This document shows positions 46,584-58,165 of a stretch of DNA of 64,000 nucleotides, in pieces. Position 1 is the first letter of the stretch. Each line of letters begins with the position of its first letter. Both the position numbers and the translations under genes were made by a program. The notes beneath the pieces are model-generated. The model worked only from the letters and a program-made list of their open reading frames with translations. It ran no database searches and was not told the origin of the DNA. The stretch is from Okapia johnstoni (taxonomy: Eukaryota > Chordata > Mammalia > Artiodactyla > Giraffidae): the NCBI GenBank assembly GCA_024291935.2, contig CM044318.1, positions 81,354,001 to 81,418,000 of the forward strand, given 5' to 3'.

Positions 46584-46738
46584 GAGGCAGAGGATGAGAT
46601 GGTGGGATGGCATCATCCACTCAATGGACATGAGTTTGAGCAAACTCCGGGGGACAGAGGAGGATAAAGGAGTCTTGAATGCTGCAGTCCACGGGGGTCA
46701 CAAAGAGTCGGACACTTAGTGACTGAACAGCAGTAACA
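46584..46738 (+). mobile_element. BovB 3' end / BOV-A2 fragment
   Basis: ggcagaggatgagatggtgg, ctcaatggacatgagtttg, agcaaactccggggg, cacaaagagtcggacac, ending gaacagcagtaacaa. 5'-truncated, moderately diverged. Confidence 0.9.
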
Positions 46739-47136
46739 AAACAGCCAATCCACGAGTCTTCAATTTCTACAGCTGTTTTAATCCAAAGTGCCTTGGACAG
46801 GTCTTCATAAGCTCCACCAGGGTCAATTCCAAGTCTATGGGGAAAGTGTTAAGGAGACATGGGGGCACAGGCAGGCTGGACTGTAAAGCTGAAGCCTGGG
46901 CAGGAGACAGGCGGGGGGAGTCCATCTTTATTGGAGGCAACTCTGGTTAGTTCATACAAGGGGACCCAGGAGCATTTTTTTTTAATATACCGGGGAGCAG
47001 GCCCCACAACTCAATTTGACCCATACCAGTGATAAAACTTTTTTTTTTGCCTCCTCCAGAGGCTTATGGGATCTCAGTTCCCTAACTAGGGACTAAATTC
47101 AGACCCCCCACAGTGGAAATGTGGAGTCTTACCACT

Positions 47137-47343
47137 ATGCTTCCCTATAGCTCAGACGGTAAAAAAATTTGCCTGCAATGCAGGAGACCCAGGTTCGACC
47201 CCCAGGTTGAGAAGATCCCCTGGAAAAGGTAATGGCAATCCACTCCAGGATTCTTGCCTGGAGAATCCCATGGACAGAGGAGCCTGGCGGGCTACAGTCC
47301 ATGGGGTCACAGAGTCAGACATGACTGAGCGACTAATACTACA
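47137..47343 (+). mobile_element. Bov-tA SINE #1, nested, with TSD
   Basis: tgcttccctatagctcag head, B box decayed (ggttcgacccccag), body gcctggagaatcccatgg, end catgactgagcgac plus tail taatactaca. The TSD ttaccact lies at 47129-47136 and 47344-47351. Confidence 0.92.
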
Positions 47344-47353
47344 TTACCACTGG

Positions 47354-47547
47354 ACAGTTGGTAAAGAATCTGCCTGCAATGCAGGAGACCAGGGTTCGAT
47401 CCCTGGATTGGAAAGATCCCCTGGAGAAGGAAATAGCAACCCACTCCAGTATCCTTGCCTGGGAAATCCCATGGACAGAGGAGCCTGGCGGGCTACAGTC
47501 CATGGGGTCGCAGAGAGTCGGACACGACCACGACCACCGACCACGAG
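47354..47547 (+). mobile_element. Bov-tA SINE #2, nested, with TSD
   Basis: 5'-shortened head (acagttggtaaagaatctgc), perfect B box ggttcgatccctgg, full body, end gtcggacacgaccacgacc with a tail of cgacca-type repeats. The TSD accactgg lies at 47346-47353 and 47548-47555. Confidence 0.9.
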
Positions 47548-47565
47548 ACCACTGGGGCAGTCCCT

Positions 47566-49539
47566 ATAATGTTCTTCCTTGAATTCTGTCTTCCTACTGT
47601 GGATCATGGCCAGGAAATTTCCTCCAGGCCAACCAGAACACTGGGGGAAGAGCATCCCAACCTCCACCCCTAGATGGGTCAATTTTCCCCACCCTCCACC
47701 AAGAGTCCAGAAGCTGCAAGAGGGGCTCCTGGCTTGTTGAGTCCCCTGGTCCCTTGCAGGCGGAAGGCTGGAGGAGCAGCACCTTCCACGGTGGCTGCTG
47801 ACTCTGACATCAGCCGGCATCCCCACACTGCCAGGCACCCCTCTGGGAGCCTTAATTGGTCCCAACTTCGGGGGGCCCACCCTTTAGTCTCGCGGACGCC
47901 ACACCCTCCAGGCTCTCCTCCCACAACAGTCAGTGGACTGGTTTCAATAAGATATGAAGAAACCAAGAGGAAAGACTGTTTTGAAACAGAAAATTAAAGC
48001 AAACCCTGGCTCCAAACAGAAGGGTGGGCCACACACTAGCATGCATTAATTATTAATTCTCCAGCAGTGTCCCAGTGTGAACCAAGGGGCCTGTTCCCAG
48101 AGGGCAACATTCTCACTGACAGAAGAAGACCAAAATACCTATAATGGGTGTTAATCTGAATAGAATCAGTTCCAAAATTAGGAGGAGCGACTATTTCAAT
48201 GGTGAGTTTATTTACAGGGCATTTTCTCCTATGAAACCAGGAAGACTGATTTTAGAAACCACAGCCTTTCTCCTATGACAAAAACCACTTCCAGTATTAA
48301 GTGCTCTGCAGAGAAGTTCTGACTTACATTCTTTCCTTTTGATTTTGAATATTTTAGGCAGAAGTTTAAAATCCCAGTAACTATGCTAAAAGGTTTCAAT
48401 GGTGTACCTGAGCATCTGGGTGATCCTGTCAAATAAAATGTTCTTCCGAGTTAACTCGCTGCATATTTATGCATTTAATATCACGGCTTACTGCAAAGTG
48501 CACAAATCATTTTAACAGAGTGTAAATTTAACTACCATGAAGGCATTTTATCCTCTGCTTAACTTCTCTGAGGGGCCCATATTTTTTGGAGCAGATAAAT
48601 CAAGCTTCCATATAACTCTACTTAAGGGAACAGCAGTCAAAACTTCTAAAGAGAAATACACCCCTCAAGGCTCCTTGGCTTCAGGGGTAAACAAACACAC
48701 AAGTCTACACCCTCAATCAAGTCGCCTACCTCTGGCACCTGCCTCCTTTTCTTACCAAGGACCAGCAGCCAGCAGCACACCTGGGCCCGAGCAGGTGTGG
48801 GGAAGCGACAGGCTGGCTTGTCAGGGCATAGCCTCCTCCTTGCCGCTGGTCACTGCCCCCTGACCAATCTGGAAGGACAGGGATTGACCACTGTTGACTG
48901 GAGAATACCCCTAACATCATGGGGCTGCCATCTGTGCCACACTGACTGTTGTCATTAGAAACATGATCTCCTAGGGATCCTTTCTCAAATGAACTCCAAG
49001 CCCCAACACCACAAAGGTCTCCAGATGCACGGAAGAAATAAACAAGTGGTCAAAAAAAAGAAATCCATGCCTATGGCAGCTGAAGTCGTAAATTATTTAC
49101 TGAACGGAGGGAACCCTAGCCATGGTCCATCTGGAAAGGCCAGACTTGGGTCTCAAGCTGGACCCCAAAGGTCGACACTGAGAAACTCTGCCGGCCTCAG
49201 GGAAGCCCGAGGCAGCAGCCTCTGAACTCACGGGCACAGAAGCGCACGTCTATGTTCCGAGTGTGCAATCACACATGTGTCCTACTCACAAACTAGAAAT
49301 ACTCAACGCTGCCTCCCTACCCCCACCCAGTTCATACCCACACGTGGTATGTAGGAGAAAGATACACAAAATCATGTGTAGGATGACATGGGGGAGAAAA
49401 GGAGGTTGAGTCAGAAAGAATGGAAACACTCCAAGAAATAAAGACACATTTCAAAAATACGAGATGATATTGTAGCCAGTCAGACACCCACTGGCCGAAT
49501 CTGAAGCGATTTGAACACCACAATGAATGATGATCATAA
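47566..49539. other. Unique stretch; AT-rich candidate block
   Basis: No repeat recognised. 48025-48560 is listed separately. 49320-49539 is AT-rich and may be further decayed L1M, continuous with the next entry. Confidence 0.35.
48025..48560. promoter_or_regulatory. Candidate conserved non-coding block
   Basis: Repeat-free AT-rich sequence with a dense homeodomain/POU motif cluster: gcatgcattaattattaatt (48040-48059), atatttatgcatttaat near 48465 and aaatttaactacc near 48524. It looks like a conserved developmental enhancer. Inference only. Confidence 0.28.
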
Positions 49540-50345
49540 TCCATTAGGTGAAATAAGAACCTGAGTCTTTATATACACACAAATAAAGTACTTTATCTTA
49601 TTATATGTAAGGGAAAGCGGGAAGCTTCTTTAAAAAAACTGTAGAACATAAGCAAATACGTGTATGTAGAAGAAAGGATGGAGTTGGAAAATTATAACTT
49701 GGCAACCATCATAATAATTGATTTGGGTGAGAATCATCAATGGACACTGAGATCAGTGACTGAGAAAGTGTGAAGATCAAACAGCACATCTCCACGGTCT
49801 CAAAATATCTCCCCACAACATGCTTATTAATCACAAAGAGAAATAGGACAGCTTTACAGTAGAGAAAACAGAAACAGCACTGAGGCTCAGTGTTTGAAGT
49901 TAACCTCACCAGGGATGAGATAAACTGACGTTACGAAGAAACACATCACATCTCAAGTATTCCTGCCCAAAGTACGTAAGCTGACTTTAATAAACCTGAG
50001 ACAGAACCACATACAACATGACTGGTCTGTTCTTGTTTAAGAAAAAAAAAAAAGAAAAAAATCAATGTTATGGACCAAATGCAGATTAGGGATTGCTCCT
50101 GGATTAAAGGTGACCAAGGAGACTTTCACTTTCTTTCTTTCACTTTCAAGGAGACACCGCAACTAAACTTTCTTCAGCCATAAAGAACATTGTTGTGACA
50201 ATTGGCAAAATCTATATACACAGTGTAAAGACTAGATAATATTATCATCAGTGTTAATTTACTGATTTTGATACTTGGTGTAAAAGAATGTGCTGGGACT
50301 TAGGAAAAACTTTTTTTTTTTTAAACCCTGAAACACATCTGAGTT
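49540..50345 (+). mobile_element. Old LINE-1 (L1M) 3' UTR, about 800 bp
   Basis: Ordered blocks: ttggcaaccatcataataat, gagaatcatcaatggacac, cctcaccagggatgagat, attcctgcccaaagtacg, tttaataaacctgagacag, acatgactggtctg, gtgacaattggcaaaatc, agactagataatattatc, ttactgattttgatac, aagaatgtgctgggactta. This is the long non-coding 3' UTR of an old L1. It contains internal A-runs (50041-50052) and a ctttctttctttcac slippage. The left edge is uncertain. Confidence 0.72.
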
Positions 50346-50448
50346 AGGTATTTAGAATCTCAGCGAGTTCAAGAAAAATAATGCTTCTGTGTTTGTGTGT
50401 ATGACAGAAGAACTGAGCAAACATGGTAAAATATCACTTGGGGGTGTC

Positions 50449-50581
50449 TCAGTTCAGTTCAGTTCAGTTGCTCAGTCGTGTCCGCCTCTTTGCGACCCCA
50501 TGAATTGCAGCACGCCAGGCCTTCTGTCCATCACCAACTCCCGGAGTCCACCCAAACCCATGTCCGTCGAGTCGGTGATGG
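50449..50581 (-). mobile_element. Bov-A2/BovB 3' end, antisense
   Basis: Starts with the complement of the terminal repeat (cagttcagttcagttcagttg), then ctcagtcgtgtccgcctc, gcagcacgccaggcc, ccatcaccaactcccgg and gtcggtgatgg. 5'-truncated. It is the only minus-oriented BovB-type fragment in the window. Confidence 0.92.
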
Positions 50582-50740
50582 TGGGGATGTCTAGGTAATT
50601 AGAAATTCTTTGTCTCATTCTTGCAACTCTTTTGTCAGCCTGAAATCATATCGACTAGAAAACTGAAGGGAAAAAAAAAAGAAATGGGCATAAATATCCA
50701 CAGCAGTTGTGATCAAGTTTAAGCATTACCTGACATTGCA

Positions 50741-51042
50741 GGGTTTTCCTGATGGCTCAGTGGTAAAGAATCTGCCTGCCAGCGCACGAGACACAGGTTG
50801 GATCCCTGGGCCTGCTACCATGCAAGTAAGCCCCGATGCCACAACTGCTGAGCCCATGCTCTAGAGACTGGGAACTGCATTTACTGAGCCCACGTGCCGC
50901 CACTGCTGAAGCCCACACGGCCTGGAGGACGCGAGTCACAGCGAGAAGCCGGAGCGTCACAACTGGAGAGTAAACCTCACCCACAGCAACTAGAGAAAAG
51001 CCCGCACAGCAACAAAGACCCAAGCACAGCCCAAAATAAATT
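50741..51042 (+). mobile_element. CHR-2 SINE
   Basis: gggttttcctgatggctcag head (Bov-tA-like), decayed B box, then the CHR-2 body with gatgccacaactgctgagcc, ctgaagcccacacgg, gagaagccggagcg, aactagagaaaagcccg, and end gcacagcccaaaataaatt. Near full length. Confidence 0.93.
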
Positions 51043-53910
51043 ACTTATGAAAGAAAAAAGAAACAACGGTTGACTGACATTCCAACACAGGACCCAAATC
51101 ACTGCAGTGGGATTTTGTTACTCCTGAAGGTAAAACGATAAAAAAACCAAAGTACGATCGATCCACAGGTCAGGAGCCCTAGGTGACAGACAGACAGAGG
51201 GGCCAAGGAGGACTCTAGGATCCCGTTCCCCATTTGCCCCACGGTGGGTTAAGGGGTGGGCTGAGACAAAGGCCGGTGAGGCCTCCCCACTCCGCCATCG
51301 CAGTCTGGGGTTCACTGGCCTCAAACAAACTGCAGAGCTCTAGAAAGGCTGGAGAGATCAAGCAGAGAAGAGGGCTTCCTGACCCTTCACTGCCTGTGTT
51401 CTACCTGCGCTGGGGCGGCTCTGAGAAACGGGCCACCGAGTAAGGAGCCGGACTTCCAAACACCTAAACCCCAGGCCTGCAAGGCCCCTCTGGCGGTCTC
51501 TGGACCCACAACCTCTTCCCGTCTCTGGCTTCAGCTTGAGGTGGCTTCAGCTCGAGGCCCCTGGAGTGAGAAGGATCAAGAATTCACCCCTTCCCCTCGC
51601 CCGGTTCTCAAACTCCACCCGACAGGGATGACTTAGGCAGCAGCCCAGTGGCAAGGCTGAGGCCCACGGCAGGACATGGGGTCTTCACTCGTCCTTTCTG
51701 GTGGCCCAGGGGCCAGGCCCGCCCGGGGTCCCCGCAAGAGCCAGGTGGGCTGACCACGGTAGCCATTCACGGGCCCCTGGGCAAGGCTGCCTCTTCAAAA
51801 TTCCGTCTTCCTCACAGTTAAAACAGACTTCCTCCCCATGGAAACACAGCCTGACCAGTCAGTCTCTCTGGAGAAAGCAGAAGACGGTCAGGAGAAAATT
51901 CTTTTCTGTAACTCCTCTCGACTTTTTCCATCATTCAATCAATCCTTATAAAAATTTCACATACCTCTTGCCTCAGGTAACGTTTTCAGCTAATACTCCC
52001 TCCTCCCTGCGACGTGATCGCAGTGGCCAGCGCAAATAGCCACGCTCCTTCTCCTCTGGCCTGTTTTCAAAGGACAAGGCCAGCCGGCTTCAGCACTACC
52101 TTCCACTCTTCATGTTCCTGCTGCTAGAAAACTCAGTTCTGGAAGCACTTTCTCCAGGAGCCCAGAGCACAGGATTTATGTGTTCCTTCCTCTGAACCAC
52201 CGGGAGTGGTGCCTGCCTGGGACCCAGGGGCAGAGACCATCTTTCTGGGTGGTGGTCCCCACCATCCTCTGAGGCTGTGACCCAGGAGGACAGGGACAGC
52301 GGTCAGCTAAAGCCAGCACCAACAAAGTCAGACCCCAAAGACGTGGCTGGGTGTGAGACCGCCGGGGCTAGCTAGCACGCAATCCCCACCGAGTTCCCCA
52401 AACGGGAGCGAAGCCCAGCCAGGTCACTTGGGGAAAGCTCTTGATTTGACTCTGGACCAAAAAGAATCTCTAGATACGTGTGACAGGACAGAGACATCGC
52501 AGGCTCCTCCACGAGGCACCAGGAACACTGTCGCACGACCTCACATGAGCCCCCGCCCTCGCGGGACAACCTGACTCAGCTTCCTCAGGAGCAAAAGGTG
52601 AGGAAGATGGCCGTGGCCGGGAGAGAGGAGGACCACGCCCTCCAAGATCTCAGTCCAAACTGGTACTGAGCGTGGAGCCAGGATGCACCGGCAGCTCCTT
52701 CGCAGCGGGGATCGAGGTGGCCTGTGACTCTGCCCTGGCCCACAGCACAGGAGGCCACAGCAGGGGAGGCCAGCCCAGGGTCCTTCTAGTAGGAGCCCAG
52801 GGCAGCTGGGCAGGGAAAGGTAACTAGTGAGTAAGAGGCTGGCCTGCGGGTGTGTTCCTGCAGCCCTACTTGCCATACACCCTGCCCTGCCCCACACCCT
52901 GCCCCTCCCCGCCCCTCCGGGTAGGGAGGGCACCATGGGGAGAGGGCACCATGGGGAGGGTACCCTCCCCAGCCTCTTGTCTTGGCAGCCCTTGCTGGTG
53001 GCCCCAGTCTGGCAGGATTTCTCAGGACACTGGGAATCTCAGAAGCACCCACAGCCTCTCTCCTTCCATCCTTGGTTTCTTGGCAGAGAGAGGGTGGGCC
53101 TTCTGATCACAGGGGCAGGTCGTGACCACCCCACCCAGGAAGCAAGGCCACAAGGCTCCGACTCCCTGTTACCTTCCCTCCTTCAGCCTGGCCTTGCTGA
53201 TCATCAGGGCCTCCTTTCCGCCCAGGTTCCTCGTGATCCCCAAAACACTGCCCCACTGCTGCCCCCGGACACACCAGCTTCTCCACCTGACACTGAGGGT
53301 GCTTGACACACGAGCCCAGAAATCTGCCAATCTGCGAATCTTCGCCAAAGCCCACTTGCCCTTGAATATCCCCCAGGCTCCATGAAAACAAAGCCCTCTC
53401 CTTAGCAACAGCTCTGGGGGCAAAACCTCAAGGCGACCCGACCTGGAGCAACCCCGGGCAAACCAGGGCTCCTAGACACCAGGACAGAAGTCACCCTCCA
53501 CCCCCTGCGCCCACCCATCATCACCTGAGCCGGGACACCAATCTGTTCAGAGGAAACAGGAGGCAGGGTGCAAACAGCTGCCCAGCTCCAAGATAAAGTT
53601 TCATTTTAGTGGCTAAGAGGGAAAGCGGAGAAAAGGCGCCAAAATTTTTACCAGCAGCATAATTATATCAGAGCAAACCCCCTTGTCTAAGATTCCTACA
53701 GGCAGGACCTGACAGCAATTTAAGCAGCTGAGAAAAGATGGTGAAGACAAAGTCCTTGCAGCAGGATCTCGTCTCTTTCTGACACGCACGTCTGACGCTT
53801 TTTAATCACAACGAAAGCAAGCTCTGAGGACATACGGCAGGGTCGCTACCCCGTACGCACTGGCAGCTTCAGAAAGCGTTCAAGTGGGGGATTCTGCTGC
53901 TTTAAACATC
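51043..53910. other. 2.9-kb stretch with no recognised transposon
   Basis: Mostly GC-rich. Two tiny tandem duplications: tggcttcagcttgagg at 51526-51541/51542-51557 (one mismatch) and gagggcaccatgggga at 52926-52941/52942-52957 (identical). The 131-159-codon frames at 52541-53306 overlap each other on both strands and resemble no known protein. Confidence 0.4.
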
Positions 53911-54118
53911 CGTGCGTGTGCGTCACTCCATTGTGTCTGACTCTGCGACCCCACGGACTGTAGCCCGCCAGGCTCCTCCGTCCATGAGATTCTCCAGGCA
54001 AGAATACTGGAGTGGGTTGCCATTCCCTTCTTCAGGGCATCTTCCTGATCCATGGATCAATCTTGGGTCTCTTGCATTGCAGGCGGATTCTTTACCATCT
54101 GAGCCACCAGGGAAGCCC
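53911..54118 (-). mobile_element. Bov-tA SINE, antisense
   Basis: Tail side gtgcgtgtgcgtcactcc, gaccccacggactgtagccc, caagaatactggagtggg, attgcaggcggattctttac, terminus gagccaccagggaagccc. Full length, low divergence. Confidence 0.95.
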
Positions 54119-54454
54119 AAGGGTCCTACGGGCCAGAAACAACTCAGACTCCAGGTTGAAAGCTTTACTTCTGAGATCAGGGCAAAAAAAAAAAAAAACC
54201 TCAGAAGTTATTCTGGGGCCATGCTACCATCCTGCAGGAAACTTTAGGGGAAATCTACTCCAATTGATTTCAAACTCACCACCTCCAAGTTAACTCAGAC
54301 ATTCTTGGCTAAAGTATGAGTAATCTTAACAGATAGATGGACCACGACCTTACAGGCCCACTTAAGTGGTCTCCATCTATTCTGGCCTCTTTCGAAACCA
54401 TTTTCCAGAGTCTCAGTTTTTTTGGCTTAAGGGGGTAGGACTTTTTTCAAAACT
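54119..54454. other. Unique non-coding stretch
   Basis: A-run at 54184-54197. No gene or transposon recognised. Confidence 0.4.
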
Positions 54455-54840
54455 TAATTCTGACCATATCATGCTGTCCTTGAAATCACAGCTCCCACTG
54501 CCTTGACGGTCAACAGCAGGACTCTGATGGCCAGGCCTCCCACTGCTGCGCCCTCTTGTGCAGCCGCAGCCACACTGGCTGTTGTCCTGCATGCCCTGTG
54601 CAGAGGCCCTTCAGCCAGATCTCCACCACCCCAACCTCAGCTCCATCCTGGGAGGCCTGCTCTCAACACTCCCGCCAAAGTGGCTACTTTGTCCAAGACA
54701 GACTATATTCCCAGTCTGACAGTTACACACCGCGCAGGAAGACCATCAGCAGGGGCTTATCATCCTCTAGCACACAAGCTCTGTGACAGCTTGTCGGCGG
54801 TACACACAAATTCTAGGACAGCCTTTGGCACGTACATGCA
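54455..54840 (+). mobile_element. LINE-2 (L2) remnant
   Basis: Decayed blocks in L2 order: gaccatatcatgctgtcctt, cagcaggactctgatggcc, gcagccacactggctgttg, gtgcagaggcccttcag and a ctctagcacacaagctctgtg segment resembling the L2 'aagctcc' region. Typical of an ancient, inactive L2 copy. Identification is tentative. Confidence 0.45.
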
Positions 54841-55400
54841 CACAATGTTTTAAGTGTGAACTGACACACATGATTTTTGAACGGATGTGTGGGTGAGTCT
54901 GTAGGGAGCACAGGCTGATCAGCCTCCACCTCGACCCTGAAAAGAGGGGCTTGGGCCCCTTCCTTGCTATGAACAGAAGCATCTGTGAGGGTCAGTTACT
55001 CAAAGGAAAGCAAGCCCTGGGGACGGACCATGCATTCATTCACACCAGGGCACATCCTGCCAGCCCCCAGAGGGTGAGGTCTGTCTGCTAAAGGAGCCCA
55101 GCCTCCCAGCTCTGCAAAGCTGCTGACCCATCACCCCACAGCTTGCCTCTCTCTTTGCATTTATTTTCTCTTGGAGTTTTTCTGTTGGCCAACAAGCAAA
55201 AGCCTCCCCCCTCCCCACACCATCTAGAAGGGTGTGGGCCTCTCCCATGCGTTGACTCCAGGACATCTTTGGGAGGCAGACGTTCCAGACACGCAGTGAC
55301 CCTGCAGGCTTGAACAGGTGGCCTGTCAGGCAGTCCACCAGACGCAGGGCTCTGACTCATGACTGGACAATGTGTTAATCTTAAGAATTCCGTAGGTTTA
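54841..55400. other. Unique non-coding stretch
   Basis: No repeat or gene recognised. Confidence 0.4.
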
Positions 55401-55711
55401 GGGACTTCCCTGGTGGCCCAGTGGTTAGTGCCAAGGGCCCTAGATTCAGTCCCTGGTTGGGAACTAAGGATCCGAACATGAAGGGAAGTAACTCAGTCGT
55501 GTCCGGCTCGTTGCGACCCCATGGACTGTAGCCCGCCAGCCTCCTCCATCCATTGGATTTTCCAGGCAAGAATACTCGAGTGGGTTGCCGTTTACTCCTC
55601 CAGGGGATCTTCCCAACCCAGGGATTGAACCGGGGTCTCCTGCGTTACAGGCACACCCCTTAACGTCTGAGCCACCAGGGAAGGATCCGAAGGGCGAGGC
55701 CAAAAAAGAAA
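55401..55711 (+). mobile_element. CHR-1 SINE split by a Bov-tA
   Basis: gggacttccctggtggccc at 55401, decayed B box (attcagtccctgg), gaactaaggatccgaa to 55476, then after the insertion ggatccgaagggcgaggcc and an A-rich tail to 55711. The two parts join to a normal-length CHR-1. Confidence 0.92.
55477..55680 (-). mobile_element. Bov-tA SINE, nested, antisense, perfect TSD
   Basis: catgaagggaagtaactc tail side, gtgtccggctcgttgcg, body, attgaaccggggtctcctgc, terminus gagccaccaggg. The 11-bp TSD aaggatccgaa at 55466-55476 and 55681-55691 is CHR-1 sequence. Confidence 0.95.
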
Positions 55712-56280
55712 CATTCCTTGGGTTTGAAAGACTTCCCGCCTCCCCGCCCAGCTCTGCCCTCTGGGGCTAGTGGCCTCCTCCCTTCACGAGGTAACACCTG
55801 CTCCAGAGCCCAGTCCCTAGGCTCAATTTGCTTCTGTGAGCTCTGCAGGGGTGGAGGCGCGGCCGCACCCAGCCCTGGAATCTGACCCCAGCACCCCAGG
55901 CTGCGGGGCCTGCTGGGGACACACCTTGGCACTCTCCTTCTGCCCCCCCCTCCTTCTGCCTGCTGAGTCTAAAGGTCACATGCATTCCTGGGCAGAGGAA
56001 CGTCATGGGCACCTCCTGGGGGTCAAATACGTACCACAGGATCCTTCACGCTGCTCCCGGAATGGAGCAGGCAGTTGGCAAGGGGCACAGGTTTCCTTGT
56101 TACAGGGAAGGAACTGGGCTGGGGGAGGGGACAACACAGGGATACCAGGGTTGGTCATGAGCCACCACCCAAAGGGAAGAGTTATAAACCATTCCCCCTC
56201 CACCAACGGCTGCAAGCATCCACGCTGCCCTCCAGTAACCTTCCATGCCCTTCAAGGTTCTACTTGGATAGTGTTTGATA
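55712..56280. other. Unique GC-rich stretch
   Basis: No repeat recognised. The 209-codon plus frame that begins here (55836) continues into a Bov-tA and is not a gene. Confidence 0.4.
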
Positions 56281-56470
56281 GACTTCCCAGGTGGCTCAGC
56301 AGTAAAGAATCTGCCTGCCAATGCAGGAGACCTGGGTTCGATCCCTGGGGTTGGGAAGATGCCCCTAGAGAAGAAAATGGGAGCCCACTCCAGGATTCCT
56401 GCCTGGAGAATCCCATGATCAGAGGAGCCTGGCAGGCTTACTTGGGGTCACAAAGAGACAACTGAGCACA
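56281..56470 (+). mobile_element. Bov-tA SINE
   Basis: gacttcccaggtggctcag, B box ggttcgatccctggg, body gattcctgcctggagaatcc, then a deletion around ggcaggcttacttggggtc and truncated end gagacaactgagcac. Confidence 0.93.
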
Positions 56471-56775
56471 TATTCATTCAAGACATTCATTTGACAGTGT
56501 CTGCCACTCAATCATGGCCAAAGTACCCAAGCAGTGCTGGAGCGCCAGCAGCATTCACCAGTGGACACAGTGGAAAAGCCCACACCCTTGATGACCTCTG
56601 CATTTCCTCTGGCGCTGTTATCTTCTGGACTGTTATCTTCTGGACTGTTCGGTATGACTCAAAGGCATGTGAGGATGTCTCTTTCCTGGGAATTACTTAC
56701 TGTTTCCAATTGTTGGAAAACAACAGTCCTGCCTAAGGTGTGTAAGAGTGTTGCTTTTCCTTAAAACACACCCCA
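56471..56775. other. Unique stretch with a small duplication
   Basis: Contains a perfect 15-bp tandem duplication, tgttatcttctggac, at 56616-56630 and 56631-56645. Otherwise nothing recognised. Confidence 0.45.
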
Positions 56776-56870
56776 GGGGCTGCATCCATTGCAAGGGCAC
56801 GGGTCGATCCCTGCTCTGGGAATTAAGTTGCCACAAGTCGCGTGGTACACTCCCCACAAAAATTAAAAAT
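56776..56870 (+). mobile_element. Decayed CHR-1-type SINE
   Basis: Partial: ccattgcaagggcacggg, gtcgatccctgctctggg, attaagttgccacaag, cgcgtggtac, A-rich end. The 5' terminus is lost. Confidence 0.6.
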
Positions 56871-58155
56871 ACACACCAAAAGAAGGAGCACATAACAGCA
56901 CATTACCCATAATTCTGCTTCTCACCACTGTGCAAACCGACCTTAAAGAAACGCCCTAAATAAGGAGATCTAATTGGAAGGGAGATACCAAGTCTCAGCT
57001 CTGCCCAGCCCCCGTGATTCAATGATGAATTCTACTGAGCAAATCAATCAAGACAAGATAAAATATCAAACGGAACCATTTAAATTTTGTAGCCTATCAG
57101 ATGTACCTTTTACTCTAAAGGCATCATCAATTTGGTTCCTGAGATGTAAAATTGGTATCGGAGACCCAAAGGCCGGATTCTAATTTCTTCCCCAAAACAT
57201 GCAATAGAATATGGGTAAGAGTTCTCCCGAAGCATATTTGTCATGTACGTCCCCCAAGGAAGCTGAGCCCTGCACAGGATATTCCTGAGCCTGATAACAT
57301 GATGCAAAACATTCTCTTTTTAACTTTCAGATATTTGCTCTTGGCAACAGATTTTAGACGAGAATAAAAACTGTTTTCCTTTTCACCACTCTTGTGAAAA
57401 AGCAAACAGAACTGAAGAGATTTCTGACGTAGGCGCAGGTTGATGCAAAAAACCAATTTAAATCGGGGCAACAAAATTACCTGATGGAATCAGTGAAATT
57501 ATTCTTCAAAAAGCTAAGTACAGAGGTGAACTAGAGAAGAAACAGCCTGAGCAGGGAGAGCCTGACTCCAGGCGGACGAGTCAACCTGGGGTTACTGAAT
57601 GCAGTGTTAATTTTGTCCATCGGAAGCCCCACCACCCAGCACACAGGTCTCAGGACCTGTCCCGTCCTGGATGGGCTCAATTGGTAGAGGAGGATTCCCA
57701 CCTTGGCCTCTGCTGGTTCTGTTTTCACAAACCCCCTGCCCCAGTCTCCCCCGTAAGTCAGCACTCACTTTTTGTCCCTGGAAACACTTTTACAGCCGGG
57801 TCCACCCCTGAATTTCTCCTGGCTCCAGGAGGCAGCTCCAATGCCACAGTCCTTGAAGATGACAACCCAAACTTGCTTGCTCCAGACAGATAACGTCTGC
57901 TTGCGGCGGGGAGGGGAAGGAACAGGAGTAACCCAAAAGGGAGTTTCCTTCAAACACAGAATCTGTGACAGCCTCTGAGGAGGGGGATAGAGTTTGGCTG
58001 CTGTATTAGGGCCGTTAAATGCAAAGGACGCGTATTATGAACTGAGTTCTGTGCTCCTCAAGTGTTACGTGTGTGTGCTTATAAATGTGGGGAGAATTAA
58101 CTAATGCTTTGATTACAAATATGGGGAGAATGTGAACTAACGCTGGTTGTTAAAA
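56871..58155. other. Unique stretch; AT-rich candidate block 56950-57530
   Basis: No repeat recognised. 56950-57530 is AT-rich, repeat-free and motif-rich (aaatcaatcaagacaag, gcatcatcaatttgg, gttgatgcaaaaaacc), suggesting a conserved non-coding element. No coding evidence. Confidence 0.35.
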
Positions 58156-58165
58156 ACACTGGGAA

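Larger units (their letters stand above)
47038..47565 (-). mobile_element. CHR-1 SINE carrying two Bov-tA insertions
   Basis: Outer antisense CHR-1: poly(T) start (47039-47048), gcttatgggatctcagttcc, actagggactaaattcag, cagtggaaatgtggagtc, then ttaccact at 47129-47136, where it breaks. It resumes as ttaccactgg (47344-47353), breaks again, and resumes as accactggggcagtccct (47548-47565), its 5' terminus. Both breaks fall within the same ten bases of the CHR-1. Confidence 0.85.

Noticed and set aside
55836..56465. 209-codon plus-strand open frame
   Set aside because: Runs from GC-rich unique DNA into a Bov-tA. No known protein.
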